Assembly (NCBI GenBank): GCA_030632745.1
Contig: DAOVUE010000119.1
Span: 1-5,866, forward strand
Source: Pseudomonadota bacterium
GTDB taxonomy: Bacteria; Pseudomonadota; Gammaproteobacteria; GRL18
Reading direction: 5' to 3'
DNA: 5,866 bases
Position 1 is the first letter of the stretch; each line of letters opens with the position of its first letter. This document shows positions 1-5,787 of this stretch, piece after piece. The notes below the pieces were generated by a model. It searched no databases and was not told the origin of the DNA. It worked only from the letters and a program-made list of their open reading frames with translations. Made by a program: the position numbers and the translations under genes.

Positions 1-87
1 GGGATTATGTAATAGGGAAATGCAAAAACTTAAAGCTAATTACAGAGCGTTCCATTTATTTCCTTTAAGCTTCCTTTGAAACATAAG

Positions 88-163
88 CCCGCACTCCGAA
101 GCACGTATTGCCAAGCACCATTCCCGAACGACTCCTATGGTTGTAAAGAAGACCCAGAGCACC
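88..163. other. GC-richer non-coding block in the leader region
   Basis: About 55% G+C by hand count, against clearly AT-rich flanks. No convincing gene is present. On the minus strand two overlapping frames stay open for roughly 25-40 codons across this block, but neither has a clear start, ribosome binding site or recognised family. It may be a remnant of an older gene or of a dispersed repeat. The remaining bases of 1-260 hold nothing else I can identify apart from the promoter candidate near 185-214. Confidence 0.2.
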
Positions 164-184
164 TAAGAATATAAGAACCCAAAG

Positions 185-214
185 TTGGAAAATTTATTAT
201 TTAAAGTGTAATAT
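185..214 (+). promoter_or_regulatory. Possible sigma-70 promoter for the oligopeptidase gene
   Basis: TTGGAA at 185-190 and TAATAT at 209-214 are separated by 18 bp, in an AT-rich stretch 46 bp upstream of the start codon. Each box matches the consensus only partly, so this is a candidate. E. coli prlC is a heat-shock gene, but I see no convincing sigma-32 type sequence here. Confidence 0.25.
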
Positions 215-260
215 CTGTTGTTTCTAATAGATTAAACAAAAATTACTTGAGAATAACTAT

Positions 261-2312
261 ATGAGAGATAATCCGTTACTGGATTTCAATGGTCTGCCCC
301 GTTTTGCTCAGATTGAAGTAGAACATGTCATACCGGCTATCGAACAGTTACTGGCTGAAAATCGCAGCCGTTTAATAGAATTATTGTCTGAGACCAATAC
401 ACCGTATAGCTGGGACAATATATTGCAGCCAATGCAGGAAATGGGTGACAGACTGAGCCGTGCCTGGTCTCCTGTCAGTCATCTTAATGCTGTTAATAAT
501 TCTCCTGAATTACGGGCTGCTCATGAACATTGCTTAGCCTTACTCAGTGAATATCACACTGAATTAGGACAAAATGGTGCACTGTATGATGCCGTTAAAA
601 CGATTGCTGATAGTGATCAATACCCGTCTCTTTCTCAGGCACAAAAGAAAATAATTCAGAATAATTTACGTGACTTTCATCTATCAGGTGTTGATCTGGA
701 CGATGATAAGAAAAAACGTTTTAAGAAAATCAAACAACAGCTGTCACAATTAACATCCAGCTACGAAAACAATGTACTGGATGCAACCAATGGCTGGAGT
801 GAAATAATTTGTGAACCATCACAACTCGCCGGCCTGCCAGATTCTGCCTTAGCAATGGCAAAACAAACGGCAGCAGGAAATGATACAGAAGGATGGGAGT
901 TTAATCTGCAGTTCCCCAGTTATTTTGCCATTATGACCCATGCTGATGATGGTGATTTACGCCGCAGATTTTATACCGCCTATTGCACCAGAGCCTCAGA
1001 CCAGGGACCTAATGCCGACAAGTGGGATAATTCTAAAAGCATGGAAGATATAATGGCTTTGCGCCAGGAATTAGCCCGAATATTAAACTTTACGAATTAT
1101 GCAGAATATTCACTGGCAACAAAAATGGCAGATTCAACGGATGAAGTCATTGAATTTTTACAACAGCTGGCTGAAAAATCAATAAAAGTAGCTGAGAATG
1201 ATATCGCTGAATTGAAAAACTATGCTCATGCTCATTTGAAGATAGAAGATCTGCAGGCCTGGGATCTAAATTATGTGGCTGAAAAACTTCGTTATCACCA
1301 ATATGATCTTTCTCAGGAAATCCTAAAGCCTTACTTCCCTGAACATCAGGTTATAGAAGGACTTTTTTCTACCGTCAATAAACTCTATGGCCTGACTATC
1401 AGTGCAATTGCAGGGGTAGAAACCTGGCATCCGGATGTTCGCTTTTATGAAATCAAAGATCAGCAGGGTATTTTACGCGGCCAGTTTTACCTCGATCTCT
1501 ACGCCCGACCTCACAAACGGGGTGGAGCATGGATGGATGAATGTATAGTACGTCATGCACAAAATGGGCTGGTACAAATTCCGGTAGCCTATCTCACCTG
1601 CAACCTGACACCTCCAGTTGGACAGGATGCAGCATTATTTACTCATGATGAAGTTATTACTTTATTCCATGAATTTGGTCATGGTCTGCATCACATGCTG
1701 ACTCGTATTGATTATAGCGGAGTCTCAGGTATCAATGGCGTTCCCTGGGATGCGGTAGAATTACCCAGCCAGTTTATGGAAAACTGGTGTTGGGAAAAAG
1801 AGTCCCTGGCATTGATTGCAAAACATTATCAGACAGGTAATGTATTACCCGATAAGTTATTTGATAAAATGCAGGCTGCAAAAAATTTCCAGTCCGGCAT
1901 GCAAATGCTGAGACAGCTGGAATTTGCCTTATTTGATTTTAATTTACATATCAATTATCAGCTCAATGGCCAGCCGCAGGTACAACACATATTAGATGCA
2001 GTCAGAGAGCAGATTTCCGTCTTTATTCCACCCCAGTTCAACCGCTTCCAGCATGCTTTTTCACATATTTTTTCGGGGGGTTATGCTGCAGGCTATTATA
2101 GTTACAAATGGGCTGAAGTCTTATCCGCTGATGCGTTCTCATTGTTTGAAGAAAAAGAGATTTTTGATCGACAAACAGGGGAAAGCTTCCTGCATAATAT
2201 TCTCGAAATGGGGGGGGCTGAAGAACCCATGGAATTATTTATTCGCTTCAGAGGAAGAAAACCGGAAATTGATGCCCTGCTCAGACATTCAGGCATAAGT
2301 ACAGAAAGTTAG
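261..2312 (+). CDS. prlC: Oligopeptidase A (M3 family zinc metallopeptidase)
   Basis: Cytoplasmic zinc endopeptidase that degrades short peptides, including cleaved signal peptides and proteasome-like protease products. At 683 residues it matches the usual ~680 of OpdA/PrlC. The N-terminal two-thirds is mainly helical, as in the family. The zinc site is H470-E471-F-G-H474, with E500 in the VELPSQFMENW segment as third ligand. A tyrosine-rich substrate loop follows at about 605-617 (SGGYAAGYYSYKW), and the family's C-terminal GGAEEP motif lies near 651. The ATG at 261 is preceded by a weak GAGA (249-252) and gives the expected N-terminus (NPLLDFNGLPRF). The gene stands alone on this strand and converges on the PP2C gene. 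Two oddities: a G8 run at 2210-2217 inside the reading frame, and an end formed by the first unit of a 13-bp tandem repeat. Family assignment is firm; peptide specificity is inferred from homologues. Confidence 0.96.
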   Translation: MRDNPLLDFNGLPRFAQIEVEHVIPAIEQLLAENRSRLIELLSETNTPYSWDNILQPMQEMGDRLSRAWSPVSHLNAVNNSPELRAAHEHCLALLSEYHTELGQNGALYDAVKTIADSDQYPSLSQAQKKIIQNNLRDFHLSGVDLDDDKKKRFKKIKQQLSQLTSSYENNVLDATNGWSEIICEPSQLAGLPDSALAMAKQTAAGNDTEGWEFNLQFPSYFAIMTHADDGDLRRRFYTAYCTRASDQGPNADKWDNSKSMEDIMALRQELARILNFTNYAEYSLATKMADSTDEVIEFLQQLAEKSIKVAENDIAELKNYAHAHLKIEDLQAWDLNYVAEKLRYHQYDLSQEILKPYFPEHQVIEGLFSTVNKLYGLTISAIAGVETWHPDVRFYEIKDQQGILRGQFYLDLYARPHKRGGAWMDECIVRHAQNGLVQIPVAYLTCNLTPPVGQDAALFTHDEVITLFHEFGHGLHHMLTRIDYSGVSGINGVPWDAVELPSQFMENWCWEKESLALIAKHYQTGNVLPDKLFDKMQAAKNFQSGMQMLRQLEFALFDFNLHINYQLNGQPQVQHILDAVREQISVFIPPQFNRFQHAFSHIFSGGYAAGYYSYKWAEVLSADAFSLFEEKEIFDRQTGESFLHNILEMGGAEEPMELFIRFRGRKPEIDALLRHSGISTES

Positions 2313-2349
2313 TACGGAAAGCTAGTACGGAAAGCTAGTACGGAAAGTT
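2298..2349. repeat. Four tandem copies of a 13-bp repeat at the 3' end of prlC
   Basis: Units lie at 2298-2310, 2311-2323, 2324-2336 and 2337-2349. The middle two are identical (AGTACGGAAAGCT); the outer two differ by one or two bases. The first unit encodes the last four residues of the oligopeptidase (STES), and the TAG stop straddles the first unit boundary. The array fills nearly all of the gap to the stop of the convergent PP2C gene at 2353. Because 3 x 13 = 39, the reading frame after the last unit again reads STES, followed by CFS and a TGA at 2358-2360. Confidence 0.9.
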
Positions 2350-2352
2350 GTT

Positions 2353-3135
2353 TCAGCTGAAAGTGATAATAATGACAGAAATATTATCCTCACCACCGGC
2401 CTGATTAGCTTTCTTAATCAGTATTTCCGGTAGTTTTTCCGCTGACTTTTCATTTTCTATCAGAGCAGCAAGAATTTTCTCGTCGCTGACCATAGTAGTC
2501 AATCCATCCGAGCATAAGATTATTTTTTCATCTTTTTTAATATTATGAATTAAAATATCAGCTTCTACTTTTGCATACGGCCCTAGTGCTCTGGTTAACC
2601 TATTAGCTGCAGGTTTCTCCTTTTGCTGCAGCTGGCCATCCTTCCAGAGCTGCAGTAGAGAATGGTCTTTACTTACCTGTGTCAGTTCCTGCTTATAATA
2701 ACTATAGGCACGACTATCCCCTACATTAAAAATAACAGCGACTTTCTCTTCGGGTAAATACCAGCAGCCCACCAGGGTTGTGCCCATACCTTTTCCATCC
2801 GGGAAACCCCGTTTAGTATTTTCCTTATGAATAGCAATATTGGTCTTTTTAACCGCTGCTGCGATGCTGCAGGTTTCAGATATCTCTGCAGTATAATTTT
2901 TGGCGGCATCAAACTGCTGATGACTATTGTGGTGCCTGAGAAGAGTATTCTCAACCGTATCAACAGCCATCTGACTGGCAACTTCACCGGCTTCATGCCC
3001 CCCCATGCCGTCGGCCAGAATGAATAGCATGTGATCAGGATTGAGGCGAATATTATCTTCGTTATGATCTTTTGCCCGCCCCGCATCCATTTGACCATAG
3101 GCACTGCACTTCATGGAAAGAAAACTCTGTGACAT
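2353..3135 (-). CDS. PP2C-family Ser/Thr protein phosphatase (Stp1/PrpC type)
   Basis: Metal-dependent phosphatase that removes phosphate from Ser/Thr residues, most likely soluble in the cytoplasm. The 260-residue protein spans a complete single PP2C domain with no membrane segment. Visible motifs, numbered from the chosen start: GxxR-K-DHNED at 17-27, metal-binding ADGMGGHEAGE at 41-51, MGTT at 117-120, NVGDSRAY at 137-144, KDHS at 156-159, LTRALG at 180-185, CSDGLT at 208-213 and GGEDNISVI at 247-255. The acidic metal ligands are all present. I chose the ATG at 3135, 16 bp after the methyltransferase stop. An in-frame ATG at 3234 would add 33 non-family residues and overlap the upstream gene, and an ATG at 3114 is also possible. 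No strong Shine-Dalgarno is seen, so translation may be coupled to the gene before it. Family is sure; substrate and partner kinase are unknown. Confidence 0.93.
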   Translation of the reverse strand: MSQSFLSMKCSAYGQMDAGRAKDHNEDNIRLNPDHMLFILADGMGGHEAGEVASQMAVDTVENTLLRHHNSHQQFDAAKNYTAEISETCSIAAAVKKTNIAIHKENTKRGFPDGKGMGTTLVGCWYLPEEKVAVIFNVGDSRAYSYYKQELTQVSKDHSLLQLWKDGQLQQKEKPAANRLTRALGPYAKVEADILIHNIKKDEKIILCSDGLTTMVSDEKILAALIENEKSAEKLPEILIKKANQAGGEDNISVIIITFS

Positions 3136-3151
3136 AAAAGTTGACCGCTTA

Positions 3152-4210
3152 TCAGCAGCAATTTCCACCGCCATTTGAAGAATGTTGATTTTGCTGTGAA
3201 TCGCCAAAGGGTATAGGATTTCCACAATCAGCAAAAATACCGAAATGCTTATTCATAGTGCCGTAAAAGTCAAAATGATCCCTGAATCGAGTCTCCTGCA
3301 GCATCCTCCATGTATTGCCGCAGACAAGGAAATGACGTCCCTTTTCAATACTATGATGCTTATCCAATGTAAATAATTGTTTATGATGCTCAATAGTGCC
3401 TTTGTAAACAACAGATTGACCATAATCTTCACAGGCTGGTTCCAGTCCTTCCAGCTTGAAGAGTCTATAAGTTGCAGAAAAAAAGTTAATATGCCCGATA
3501 AGTTCTTCAATTTGCGGGTTATCAATACCTAAGGGACGATCCTCAACCAGCCTGGGATCAAGAAATCCACACTGTTTAGCAAGATTTTGAAAATCATTCC
3601 AGTACAGAGCACCGCTTAAACATTCACCATAGAGCACGGGATCTTTAACCAGCTGTTCGGGTATGCGACGATCACTATAAACATCAGAAAAATACAATTC
3701 TCCACCCGGTTTAAGAACACGATACGCTTCTCTGAGAACCGCTTCTTTATCCGGTGACAGGTTAATAACACAATTGGAAACAATAATATCAAAACTATTG
3801 TCCTGCAGATCCAGTTCATGCAGTTTTTCAATATAACCTTTTTTAAACATTATATTAGGCTTTTTATAGCCAAAGACCTCTGTATGGTAGTCAATATATT
3901 GATTAGCAATATCCAATTGCTCATCCGTCATATCCACACCAAGAACAAAGCCCTCTTCGCCTACCAGTTGGGAGAGAATGTAAGCATCACGTCCGGAACC
4001 ACTGCCCAGATCTAATATTCGCATCCCCTTAAGCTGTTGCGGACGTACCAGACCACAGCCATAATAACGGGAGGAAACCTCGGCATGAATTTTACTCATA
4101 GCCTGCTTTAAATGTGCAGGCATTTCAGTATCAGTACAGCAGGCATCTGTTTTTAAATCACCTGAAGAGTTTAAAACTTTACCATAATATTCTTTAACTT
4201 CGTCAAACAT
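3152..4210 (-). CDS. arsM: ArsM-like SAM-dependent methyltransferase (probable arsenite methyltransferase)
   Basis: Predicted to transfer methyl groups from S-adenosylmethionine to trivalent arsenic in the cytoplasm. The 352-residue protein has a class I methyltransferase core: SAM-binding DLGSGSGRD at 67-75, acidic GVDMTDEQ at 91-98, SNCVINLSPDK at 145-155 and RVLKPGGELYFSD at 164-176. Arsenic chemistry is suggested by cysteines C24 (or C25), C52, C147 and C197. Their spacing (28 and 50) matches the Cys44/72 and Cys174/224 pairs known from Cyanidioschyzon ArsM. The C-terminal third resembles the ArsM C-terminal domain, and the chain ends in a Gly/Asn tail with Cys-Cys (351-352). No ars regulator or efflux gene is nearby; the downstream partner is a PP2C gene. 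The start follows a poor Shine-Dalgarno, but no better alternative exists and C24/C25 lie after it. A related methyltransferase acting on another thiol-bound substrate cannot be excluded. Confidence 0.82.
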   Translation of the reverse strand: MFDEVKEYYGKVLNSSGDLKTDACCTDTEMPAHLKQAMSKIHAEVSSRYYGCGLVRPQQLKGMRILDLGSGSGRDAYILSQLVGEEGFVLGVDMTDEQLDIANQYIDYHTEVFGYKKPNIMFKKGYIEKLHELDLQDNSFDIIVSNCVINLSPDKEAVLREAYRVLKPGGELYFSDVYSDRRIPEQLVKDPVLYGECLSGALYWNDFQNLAKQCGFLDPRLVEDRPLGIDNPQIEELIGHINFFSATYRLFKLEGLEPACEDYGQSVVYKGTIEHHKQLFTLDKHHSIEKGRHFLVCGNTWRMLQETRFRDHFDFYGTMNKHFGIFADCGNPIPFGDSQQNQHSSNGGGNCC

Positions 4211-4232
4211 AGAGTGTCATACCATAAATTGA

Positions 4233-4261
4233 TCTATAAAATATTAAGCTAATGAATTCAA
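4233..4261 (-). promoter_or_regulatory. Possible promoter for the arsM-PP2C pair
   Basis: On the minus strand, TTGAAT (4261-4256) and TATAGA (4238-4233) are 17 bp apart, 4 of 6 consensus matches each. The -10 box lies 22 bp upstream of the arsM start, leaving a leader of only about 15 bases. No promoter candidate is obvious immediately before the PP2C gene, which fits co-transcription. Confidence 0.3.
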
Positions 4262-4284
4262 TACCTTATAAATACTTGCTATAT

Positions 4285-4304
4285 GTTCAATTATTCGATT
4301 GAGC
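4285..4304. promoter_or_regulatory. Inverted repeat in the divergent intergenic region
   Basis: GTTCAAT at 4285-4291 and ATTGAGC at 4298-4304 are inverted repeats with a 6-bp spacer, one position mismatched in DNA. The site lies between the arsM start (4210, minus) and the small ORF start (4363, plus), where a repressor could act on either direction. No regulator gene is nearby and no T tract follows, so it is not a convincing terminator. The rest of 4211-4362 shows only AT-rich promoter-like sequence. Confidence 0.25.
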
Positions 4305-4349
4305 ATAATTAGTAACTTAAAAACGAAAGTGTAGCGAAAGTCATTTTAG

Positions 4350-4361
4350 ATAGGATCCTAT
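4350..4361. other. 12-bp palindrome holding the RBS of the small ORF
   Basis: ATAGGATCCTAT is a perfect palindrome that ends one base before the ATG at 4363. Its left half holds AGGA (4352-4355), a plausible Shine-Dalgarno 7 bases from the ATG. With no spare loop bases it is more likely a DNA-level site or chance than a stable RNA hairpin. Confidence 0.35.
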
Positions 4362-4362
4362 T

Positions 4363-4542
4363 ATGCTACTTAATAAGCAAGATTTAAACAAACTTCAACC
4401 TTTCAACCTTCAACCTTCAACCTTCAACGTTCAACCTTCAAAAAAAGTAAGAATATCTAAAGCAAGTATTAAAGCGCTAGCCAAGGACATGGGAAAAGCT
4501 TATAACAAGGCAGTTAAGGAAAATTTGTCAATTACTTGTTAG
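4363..4542 (+). CDS. Small 59-residue ORF containing heptamer repeats, directly before the PIN remnant
   Basis: Not recognised. It starts at an ATG with AGGA 7 bases upstream and ends at TAG 4540-4542. Residues about 11-26 come from a TTCAACC heptamer array and read as a low-complexity Gln/Pro/Asn/Phe stretch. Residues 27-59 are lysine-rich and predicted helical (KVRISKASIKALAKDMGKAY). A short strand followed by a helix could be a damaged ribbon-helix-helix antitoxin or an N-terminal extension, but this is speculation. The frame is the same as that of the PIN-domain body after the TAG, so it may be the upstream half of one broken gene rather than a gene of its own. The last residues before the TAG sit where the first strand of a PIN domain would be expected. 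Confidence 0.35.
   Translation: MLLNKQDLNKLQPFNLQPSTFNVQPSKKVRISKASIKALAKDMGKAYNKAVKENLSITC
4394..4443. repeat. TTCAACC heptamer tandem array
   Basis: Units begin at 4394, 4402, 4409, 4416, 4423 (TTCAACG) and 4430, with a decayed last unit TTCAAAA at 4437. One extra T at 4401 separates the first unit from the rest. The array lies inside the open frame that starts at 4363. Seven is not a multiple of three, so gain or loss of one unit would shift the frame downstream. Confidence 0.9.
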
Positions 4543-4899
4543 CTAGGAGCTTTAGATGAACCAGAAAAAGATCATATTATTCAGGTTACATCTGGAGCTA
4601 ACATTATTTCACCAGAAATATTACCTTACGAAATTGGTAATGCTCTGTCAGCTATGGTCAAACGCAAACAGCTTACAGAAGAGGAGGCACTACAGGCACA
4701 AATAAAAACTAATTTTATTCCTGTCCGTCTTGTTAGTACTGATATTCAAAAGGCACTGGAACTGGCAGTCAAGTTTAATATTTATGCTTATGATGCCTAT
4801 TTTTTACATTGTGCAAGATCACTTATTTATCCATTGTTTACTTTTGATAAACGTATGAAACAGATTGCAAATGAACTTAATATTGAGTTATTGGAGTAA
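4543..4899 (+). pseudogene. PIN-domain (VapC-like) toxin, probably broken at its N-terminus
   Basis: VapC-type toxins are small RNases that cut RNA through a cluster of acidic residues. Counting from the codon after the TAG at 4540, this 118-residue frame reads LGALDEPEKD, then PEILPYEIGNAL (catalytic E30), YAYDAYFL (D84) and TFDKRM (D102). These are the middle and C-terminal PIN motifs. The first motif, normally an Asp about 10 residues before the DEPE segment, is absent: the corresponding codons read SITC-stop. The next in-frame ATG (4654) lies beyond the first catalytic Glu, so a protein from there would be 81 residues, lack half the active site, and has no good ribosome binding site. It overlaps nothing and ends 3 bp before the antitoxin. 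Most likely a decayed toxin; a sequencing error at the TAG alone would not restore the missing Asp. Confidence 0.72.
4893..4896 (+). promoter_or_regulatory. Ribosome binding site of the Phd-like antitoxin
   Basis: GGAG inside the last codons of the PIN frame, 6 bases before the ATG at 4903. It supports this start and shows that the antitoxin was translated as the second cistron after the toxin. Confidence 0.6.
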
Positions 4900-4902
4900 T
4901 AA

Positions 4903-5121
4903 ATGAAGGTATTTACTTATTCAGAGGCTCGTCAAAATCTTTCAAAATTATTATTGCTTGCTCAAGATGAAGAAGTAGAAATTCGCAGAAAAGATGGTGC
5001 TATTTTTTCATTAGTTTCAAAAACACAAGAAAACAAGTCACCATTTGATGTCCCTGGAATCAAAACCAAAGCAACAATGCAAGACATTTTAAATGCAGTT
5101 CAGAAATTAAGATCAAGCTAA
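4903..5121 (+). CDS. Phd/YefM-family antitoxin
   Basis: Small 72-residue antitoxin that would bind and neutralise its toxin and repress its own operon through the N-terminal DNA-binding fold. The N-terminus FTYSEARQNLSKLLLLAQ (4-21) and the strand EVEIRRKDGAIFSLVSK (24-40) are the typical Phd/YefM core. The C-terminal part (SPFDVPGIKTKATMQDILNAVQ) is the likely toxin-binding tail. The gene follows the PIN remnant with a 3-bp gap, so the order is toxin first, antitoxin second. That order also occurs in some PIN/Phd pairs. The antitoxin appears intact with a good GGAG site, although its toxin looks dead. It may persist as an orphan, possibly protecting against related toxins elsewhere. No separate promoter was recognised. 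Confidence 0.85.
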   Translation: MKVFTYSEARQNLSKLLLLAQDEEVEIRRKDGAIFSLVSKTQENKSPFDVPGIKTKATMQDILNAVQKLRSS

Positions 5122-5154
5122 CTAAAACATGCTTTTTTACCAGTAATGTAGGCG

Positions 5155-5556
5155 TTATGTTGCAGTATAGGCTGATATTAAATCAAGGTGTTTTACAAAT
5201 GGCTTAAAATCACGATCAAAAAATAAAAGTGGTAATTCATTTTCTATACAAAAAGATGCAATTATAACATCATTTGTTTTGCGAATAGTTATTCCTTTTT
5301 TTCTAAGAAATCGATAATTATCTGCATATTTTTCAATCATCTTATTTCCCAGCAACTCATATTTATCCAATAACTCTAATTTTGATTTTGCTTCTTTATA
5401 ATCTTTATCTTTTTTAAAACCTTGTAATATTTCTAAAAAAATTAAATCACCAATTACCACTGTCCCCTTAATTAATGCAGTATCCAAAATGTCGGTATAT
5501 ACATTGTCGGTTCCATTAAAATAATCTATCCAAACACCGGTATCTACCAGTATCAT
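5155..5556 (-). CDS. vapC: VapC-family PIN-domain ribonuclease toxin
   Basis: Toxin of a type II toxin-antitoxin system: a Mg-dependent RNase that blocks translation when free of its antitoxin. The 133-residue length is typical. The acidic PIN residues are all present: D5 in ILVDTGVWIDYF, E42 in FLEILQGF, D96 in KTNDVIIASFC and D114 in LLFFDRDFKPF, with D116 close by. The start codon overlaps the vapB stop by 4 bases (ATGA), which means translational coupling in the usual antitoxin-first order. It ends 33 bp from the convergent Phd-like gene, with no clear terminator between them. It belongs to a different VapC subgroup from the broken PIN gene at 4543-4899 and shows no sign of decay. RNA target unknown. 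Confidence 0.92.
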   Translation of the reverse strand: MILVDTGVWIDYFNGTDNVYTDILDTALIKGTVVIGDLIFLEILQGFKKDKDYKEAKSKLELLDKYELLGNKMIEKYADNYRFLRKKGITIRKTNDVIIASFCIENELPLLFFDRDFKPFVKHLDLISAYTAT

Positions 5557-5747
5557 TTGCCACCTCTCATTTCATCTAAGTCTCCTTCCCATTTGAGTTT
5601 GCCTCTTAATTTTCGTATAGCTTGCTGTTTTTGTCTTTGCACTAGCAATTTAAGTCCTTGCTCTACAAGCTCTTTTTTAGTTTTTATGCCTGTTGCTTTA
5701 AAAGCTTGCTCCATCAGGCTATCGTCTATTACAATATTAGTTCTCAT
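5553..5747 (-). CDS. vapB: VapB-family antitoxin
   Basis: Antitoxin that would bind VapC through its C-terminal tail and repress the operon as a dimer. The 64-residue protein starts MRTNIVIDDSLMEQAFK, a short strand, then helices through GIKTKKELVEQGLKLLVQRQ. This is the ribbon-helix-helix type arrangement seen in the VapB family that pairs with this kind of VapC. The C-terminal part (about 40-64) is basic then acidic (LKWEGDLDEMR), a typical toxin-binding arm with a Trp. AAGGTG just upstream (about 5757-5752 on the minus strand) is a good ribosome binding site and supports the start at 5747. The gene overlaps vapC by 4 bp. Confidence 0.9.
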   Translation of the reverse strand: MRTNIVIDDSLMEQAFKATGIKTKKELVEQGLKLLVQRQKQQAIRKLRGKLKWEGDLDEMRGGK

Positions 5748-5758
5748 GCAGCACCTTT

Positions 5759-5787
5759 ATGTGTATTGTTTTTAATTAATTACACAT
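5759..5787. promoter_or_regulatory. Candidate VapBC operator: 7-bp inverted repeat upstream of vapB
   Basis: ATGTGTA (5759-5765) and TACACAT (5781-5787) are perfect inverted repeats 15 bp apart, with the palindrome TTAATTAA (5772-5779) between them. The site begins 12 bp upstream of the vapB start and overlaps the candidate -10 box. That is where VapB family proteins typically bind to autoregulate. Function is inferred from position and symmetry. Confidence 0.5.

Noticed and set aside
1996..2298. Second open frame within the prlC 3' region
   Set aside because: It is an out-of-frame shadow of a clearly coding M3 peptidase sequence, without a ribosome binding site or recognisable protein motif.
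2351..2362. Perfect palindrome TTTCAGCTGAAA as a bidirectional terminator
   Set aside because: It has no loop, no GC-rich stem and no T tract, and lies in the last codons of the PP2C gene. The flanking repeats give no better hairpin.
2721..3104. Minus-strand open frame overlapping the PP2C gene
   Set aside because: It is a shifted frame of the PP2C coding sequence, whose motifs are all in the chosen frame.
3136..3234. N-terminal extension of the PP2C gene from the ATG at 3234
   Set aside because: It would overlap the methyltransferase by about 80 bp, adds 33 residues with no family match, and the canonical PP2C N-terminus begins after the ATG at 3135.
4394..4443. CRISPR array
   Set aside because: The units are 7 bp direct repeats with no spacers; this is a simple tandem repeat.
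4654..4899. A complete 81-residue toxin gene starting at ATG 4654
   Set aside because: PIN homology extends upstream to about 4543 in the same frame, this start omits the first catalytic Glu, and there is no ribosome binding site. It is better read as part of a broken gene.
5557..5775. Plus-strand open frame opposite vapB
   Set aside because: It is antisense to the well-supported VapB gene and covers its promoter; composition fits a shadow frame.
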